Source: Symbiodinium natans (lineage: Eukaryota > Sar > Dinophyceae > Suessiales > Symbiodiniaceae). From it: a stretch of DNA of 64,000 nucleotides. The DNA is taken from the NCBI GenBank assembly GCA_905221605.1, contig CAJNDS010002679.1, positions 677,501 to 741,500 on the forward strand, read 5' to 3'. Position numbers and translations under genes: made by a program. The notes beneath the pieces were generated by a model. That model was not told where the DNA came from and ran no database searches. It worked only from the letters and a program-made list of their open reading frames with translations. Positions 60,916-64,000 of the stretch are shown piece by piece; within the stretch, counting starts at the first letter, position 1, and every line of letters begins with the position of its first letter.

Positions 60916-63900
60916 GAAGAATTTTGCCAGAACCCTGTTAGAGAAGTGCTGGATGCTATGCTTCCGACTTCGCCAATCGAGTCTGAGATCGGCAAGATCT
61001 GCAACAAGGCGCGGGACATGGGCATCCTAGCCCACCCCTCTACCTTACAGGATCTCTACAGGCACAGCCTGCGCGAGCGCGAGGTGGAGGCCCTGTTGTG
61101 GCGGGAGCTCAATGCAGCCACCTCGCCCCACGAGGCCATGGCAGCAGAGGAAAGATGCAGGGCGCGCTGCAATGAGGCTTCCACTACTCTGCTGCTGGAT
61201 TTGCTGGAAAAGCAAGGCGACTTGTGCGCTACAGGGCAGCCAAGCACCTTTGTCATAGTTGGGTAACATTTTACATCTTTAATGGTATACTTAAATCTAA
61301 TAAGGAATATACATTTTTAAATCTTTAATACTATCCCAACCATGAACTAGGCACCCTAGTCCTTGGACTACATCTTGTGGCGAAGCTGTGGCTTGGGCCC
61401 AAGGAGGTTGCCGACATGCTGGCTTGCGGCATCGGCTTCTTGTTCATCGCTGAGACTATATCCCCCTTGGGAATCATTCTTAAATTTTTGGTTTAGACAA
61501 AACCCAAGAGGATATTTAAAACATATTCTGCTTATTATTAAGGTTCTAAGGGGAGTATAGGAGAGTTGGGCCACCTCGCCGGCATGGCGGGAGATGAGCC
61601 TGGAAAGCGTGGAGAGAGTCCTCTCGGGCACAGCTTGCCCGGCGCTGCGCGGACTCCTCGGCAAGCAGGTCACCGCCATCTCCGCCCCTCAGTGGCTCCC
61701 CGAAGTGCCCGAGTTCACCTCCCTGCACGAAGTGCACCTCGGAGAGATGCCTGGGGAGAGCCTGCCTCAAGTCCTCGAGCTCCCGAAGCTGAAGGTGCTG
61801 AACGTGAGCAAGGTGGCCGGCTCTGTCCCAGATGGCCTGCAAGCCCCGAACTTGGAGATCCTATATCCCCCTTGGGAACTACTTTTCTCTTATTTCTGTT
61901 TATGTAAACCCCAAGGGGATATCAAACATACTTGTTTTGTTAAGGTTCTAGGGGGAGTAGAGGATCCTGATGGCGCCGGGGAGGCTCACCTCATCCCTGG
62001 CTTGCCCCAACCTGCAGAAGCTCCTCATCCGAAGCTTGGTAGCCCGGTGGTACACCCTTTTTCCCTTTTTGGGTTTAGGGTTTAGGGGTTAGGGTTTAGG
62101 GTTTAGGGTTTAGGGTTTAGGGTTTAGGGTTTAGGGTTTAGGGTTTAGGGGGTTCAAGGCTCCCTTGTAAAGTAACCAACCCCAAACAAGGATTCCCTTT
62201 CTTGGGGGGGTTCAAGGTTCCTCTAAAGTTCTAAAGTAGGAAACCCCAAACAAGGGGTGTCCTTATTGGAAGATTTTTAGGGGGTTCAAGGTTCCCTTAT
62301 CAAATAAGCAACCCCCAAAAGGGGTGTGCCCTTCTTCAAATAGGGTTACTGGGCTACCAAGGAATAGATGGCGATGCGGACGCAGGAGACCTAGCGCCGG
62401 CCCTGCTGTCGAGTTCACTGGTGGCCCTTGATATCTTGGACCTGAACCGCAAGCTCACGTTGCGAAACTTGGTAGCTGAGTAAGTACACTACACTTTACT
62501 ACTTTACGAATACACTTTTTGGGATATACCACAATCCCCTATAGAACTGAAGGTGTACAGGTTTTTTGGGGCCTTAGGAACTGAGCAACTCAGGAAGTTT
62601 ATTCACGGCCATCCGGGATTCAGGGCCAGCGTACCTGCAACGCTTCGTGTACCTTCGCCCGCCCGCGCGCAACGGCCACGATCTGTTTGAAGGCACCCTG
62701 CTTGCCTTTCGATCCTCGGTGCCCCTGCTACTCGGTCGGCCCTTGGGATTTGTATCTATTTTTCCCTTCTTGGGTTTAAGAGGAGACAAAACTCAGGAGT
62801 ATCTTTCAGAGGGTTTAAGCCCTAATACCCGAAACCCTAAACCCTTAACCCTTAAATCTAAACCCTAAATCACCCTAAACCCTAACCCTAGTTCCTATAC
62901 CCTAAAGCCCCTTGAAGGGCCGTCCCAGGCACTGCCTGAAGTTTGCCTGTCTGAGCCTCAACGAGAACCCGAGCCGCCGGAATATCTTGGAGGCCCAACT
63001 TCTGGCGCTCCCTTGCAGCCCACTGGTCCCCCTTTTAGTTTTTTAGGGTTTGAGGTTTAGGGTTTAGGGTTAGGGTTTAGGGTTTAGGGTTTGGGGTTTG
63101 GGGTTTAGGGTTTAGGGTTTAGGGTCATAGGGTCATAGGGTTATAGGGTTATAGGGTTATAGGGTTATAGGGTTATAGAGTTATAGGGTTATAGGGTTAT
63201 AGTTATAGGGTTATAGGGTCTAGGGTTTAGGGCTTAGGGTGTAGGGTTCAGGGTTTAGGGTTTAGGGTTTAGGGTTTAGGGGTACGATCAGATGGTTACG
63301 GAGCTACCAAGGCTCCACCAGAGGGCGCCGGAGCTGAAACTTTGTCTGCCCGACTGGCCCGGAGAGGCGCTAAAGGTTGCTGGCCTCTACGGGAGTGATC
63401 TTCGCACCTTGGCCTGGGAGATTAGGGTTTAGGGTTTGGGGTTTAGAGTTTAGGGTTTAGGGTTTATAGGGTTTAGGGTTTAGGGTTTAGGGTTAGGGTT
63501 TGGGGTTTAGGGTTTTGGGGGCAATCCCTTATATACTAACAGTCCTAAAAAAGGATTAATCTAGGGGGTACTAGAATCCCTTTTACGGACTGTGAGAAAA
63601 AGGTGGAGCATCCTAAGTAGGGCCTTACAATGCCTTAAGGAACTTAGCATCTCAGAAGGTGGTGTCTTCAAGCTTCTATTTTCAGGTAAAGAAAGATATC
63701 TTGACGTGTGCAGGGGGAGCTCAGAGCCTTGATGTTGCTTGCGCCCAAGGTCGCGAGAACTGTGAATACCATAAGGGGGTTTCCCACCTGGCGGGGGCCC
63801 TTAATACAAACCCCCCCAAGTAGGAGGATTCCGTTTCGATAAGGACCCCAAGATGGTACCCCAGCCGTTTTTCGGAAACCCCCATGAGTCTGCAAGTATA

Positions 63901-64000
63901 GTTAGCCCTGTCTCCCCTAAACGCAAAAGCCTAAACCCTAAACCCTAAACCTGGCTCTGCACCTAGCAAGTGAGGAACCTGGTCGTGGTCGCTGAAGCTT
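60916..64000 (+). CDS. leucine-rich-repeat-like protein, 3' end beyond window
   Basis: Exons: 60916-61261, 61351-61451, 61561-61856, 61963-62030, 62362-62471, 62578-62720, 62939-63006, 63312-about 63375 (or 63420), and about 63970 to the edge. Phases agree at each join. The N-terminal part is helical and charged (REREVEALLWRELNAATSPH), followed by two hydrophobic stretches (FVIVGTLVLGLHLVAKLWL and DMLACGIGFLFIAESWA) that could be membrane helices. Then come leucine-rich repeats: LPQVLELPKLKVLNVSKVAG, SLACPNLQKLLIRIDG, SSLVALDILDLNRKLTLRNL, HCLKFACLSLNENPS, RAPELKLCLPDW. LRRs are protein-binding scaffolds. Specific function unknown. Two adjacent introns are copies of one element. Confidence 0.78.
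61452..61560 (+). mobile_element. family D introner, 109 nt, GAGA target duplication
   Basis: GAGA (61452-61455) is repeated at 61561-61564. The element between starts CTATATCCCCCTT and ends AAGGGGAGTATAG, inverted repeats. Splicing from GA 61452 to AG 61560 restores ATC GCT GAG AGT TGG (protein IAESW). No telomere-type repeat inside. Confidence 0.88.
61857..61962 (+). mobile_element. family D introner, 106 nt, GATC target duplication
   Basis: GATC (61857-61860) is repeated at 61963-61966. Element ends CTATATCCCCCTTGGGAA and AAGGTTCTAGGGGGAGTAGAG match 61456-61560. Splicing from GA 61857 to AG 61962 restores NLEILMAPG. Same family, same gene, 296 nt downstream of the first copy. Confidence 0.88.
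62031..62361 (+). mobile_element. family C element as intron, holding a TTTAGGG array
   Basis: GAAG (62031) at the donor and GAAT (62362) at the exon start. Element ends CTTGGTAGCCCGGTGGTAC and GGTTACTGGGCTACCAAG. A TTTAGGG array occupies 62072-62152, and GGTTCAAGGTTCCCTT-type segments are repeated about three times to its right. Splicing restores LLIRIDGDAD. Confidence 0.83.
62472..62577 (+). mobile_element. short intron of the GAGTAAGTACACT family
   Basis: 106-nt intron between NLxxRNL and ELSNS exons. Contains GCTGAGTAAGTACACTAC and TACACTTTTTGGGATATACC, shared with 46430-46530. Donor GT, acceptor AG, with only the first G repeated at the exon start. Confidence 0.65.
63007..63311 (+). mobile_element. 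family C element as intron, GCTC target duplication, with TTATAGGG array
   Basis: GCTC (63007-63010) is repeated at 63312-63315. Element ends CCTTGCAGCCCACTGG and TTACGGAGCTACCAAG. Inside are TTTAGGG units and about ten copies of the octamer TTATAGGG (63133-63213). Splicing from GC 63007 to AG 63311 restores CTG GCG CTC CAC CAG (LALHQRAPELKL). Confidence 0.87.
63515..63616. mobile_element. family A element, diverged
   Basis: CTTATATACTAACAGTCCTA and TTACGGACTGTGAGAAAAAG with GGTGGAGCATCCTAAG correspond to family A arms. It lies in the LRR gene intron after 63420. Confidence 0.7.
63773..63890. mobile_element. family F inverted-repeat element
   Basis: CATAAGGGGGTTTCCCACC near the left and GGAAACCCCCATGAG at the right are inverted; GATAAGGACCCCAAGATGG lies between. 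Best copy of family F. Confidence 0.68.

Overview
The window looks like a dinoflagellate nuclear chromosome. Protein-coding exons are short (about 30-300 nt) and G/C-ending in codon choice. Introns use GT, GC and GA donors with an AG acceptor. Plant-type telomere repeats (TTTAGGG / CCCTAAA and variants) fill nearly every intron and spacer. The pentatricopeptide repeats are of a type common in dinoflagellates. Every gene I could assemble reads on the + strand, as expected for dinoflagellate unidirectional clusters. Species cannot be settled by eye. A real chromosome end is unlikely, because the arrays are short, occur in both orientations and lie inside genes.

Layout. 1-9352: a bestrophin-family anion channel gene in at least 14 exons, 5' end outside the window. 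10.7-14.5 kb: a tentative multi-exon gene of unknown function. 15.9-17.2 kb: a 21-bp minisatellite followed by about 900 bp made almost only of C and A. 17583-26458: an LTR-flanked, intronless element inserted in telomere-type repeats. It carries one very long, frame-broken reading frame with a WW-like motif, an S1 RNA-binding domain and six CCCH zinc fingers, and no reverse transcriptase or integrase that I can see. 27-36 kb: tentative exons of unknown genes. 36.7-48.8 kb: a PPR gene of 26 assembled exons whose 35-residue period is kept across the splice joins. 49.4-57.8 kb: further exons of unknown function. 58.7-60.3 kb: tentative exons. 60.9-64.0 kb: a leucine-rich-repeat-like gene running off the right edge.

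The most informative signal is at the intron boundaries. In most introns I could place, the first 2-5 intron bases equal the first bases of the downstream exon. Several of these introns are inverted-repeat elements whose copies recur elsewhere in the window. The simplest reading is that introns arose by insertion of short DNA elements (introners) that duplicated a 4-bp target. One copy of the duplication then serves as the donor (GT/GC/GA) and the element end supplies the AG. Telomere-type arrays sit inside many of these elements, so they were probably added later.

All exon boundaries are from reading alone. Frames are secure for the bestrophin, PPR and LRR genes, where protein pattern and phase agree. 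They are weak for the other exon groups, as stated in each entry.
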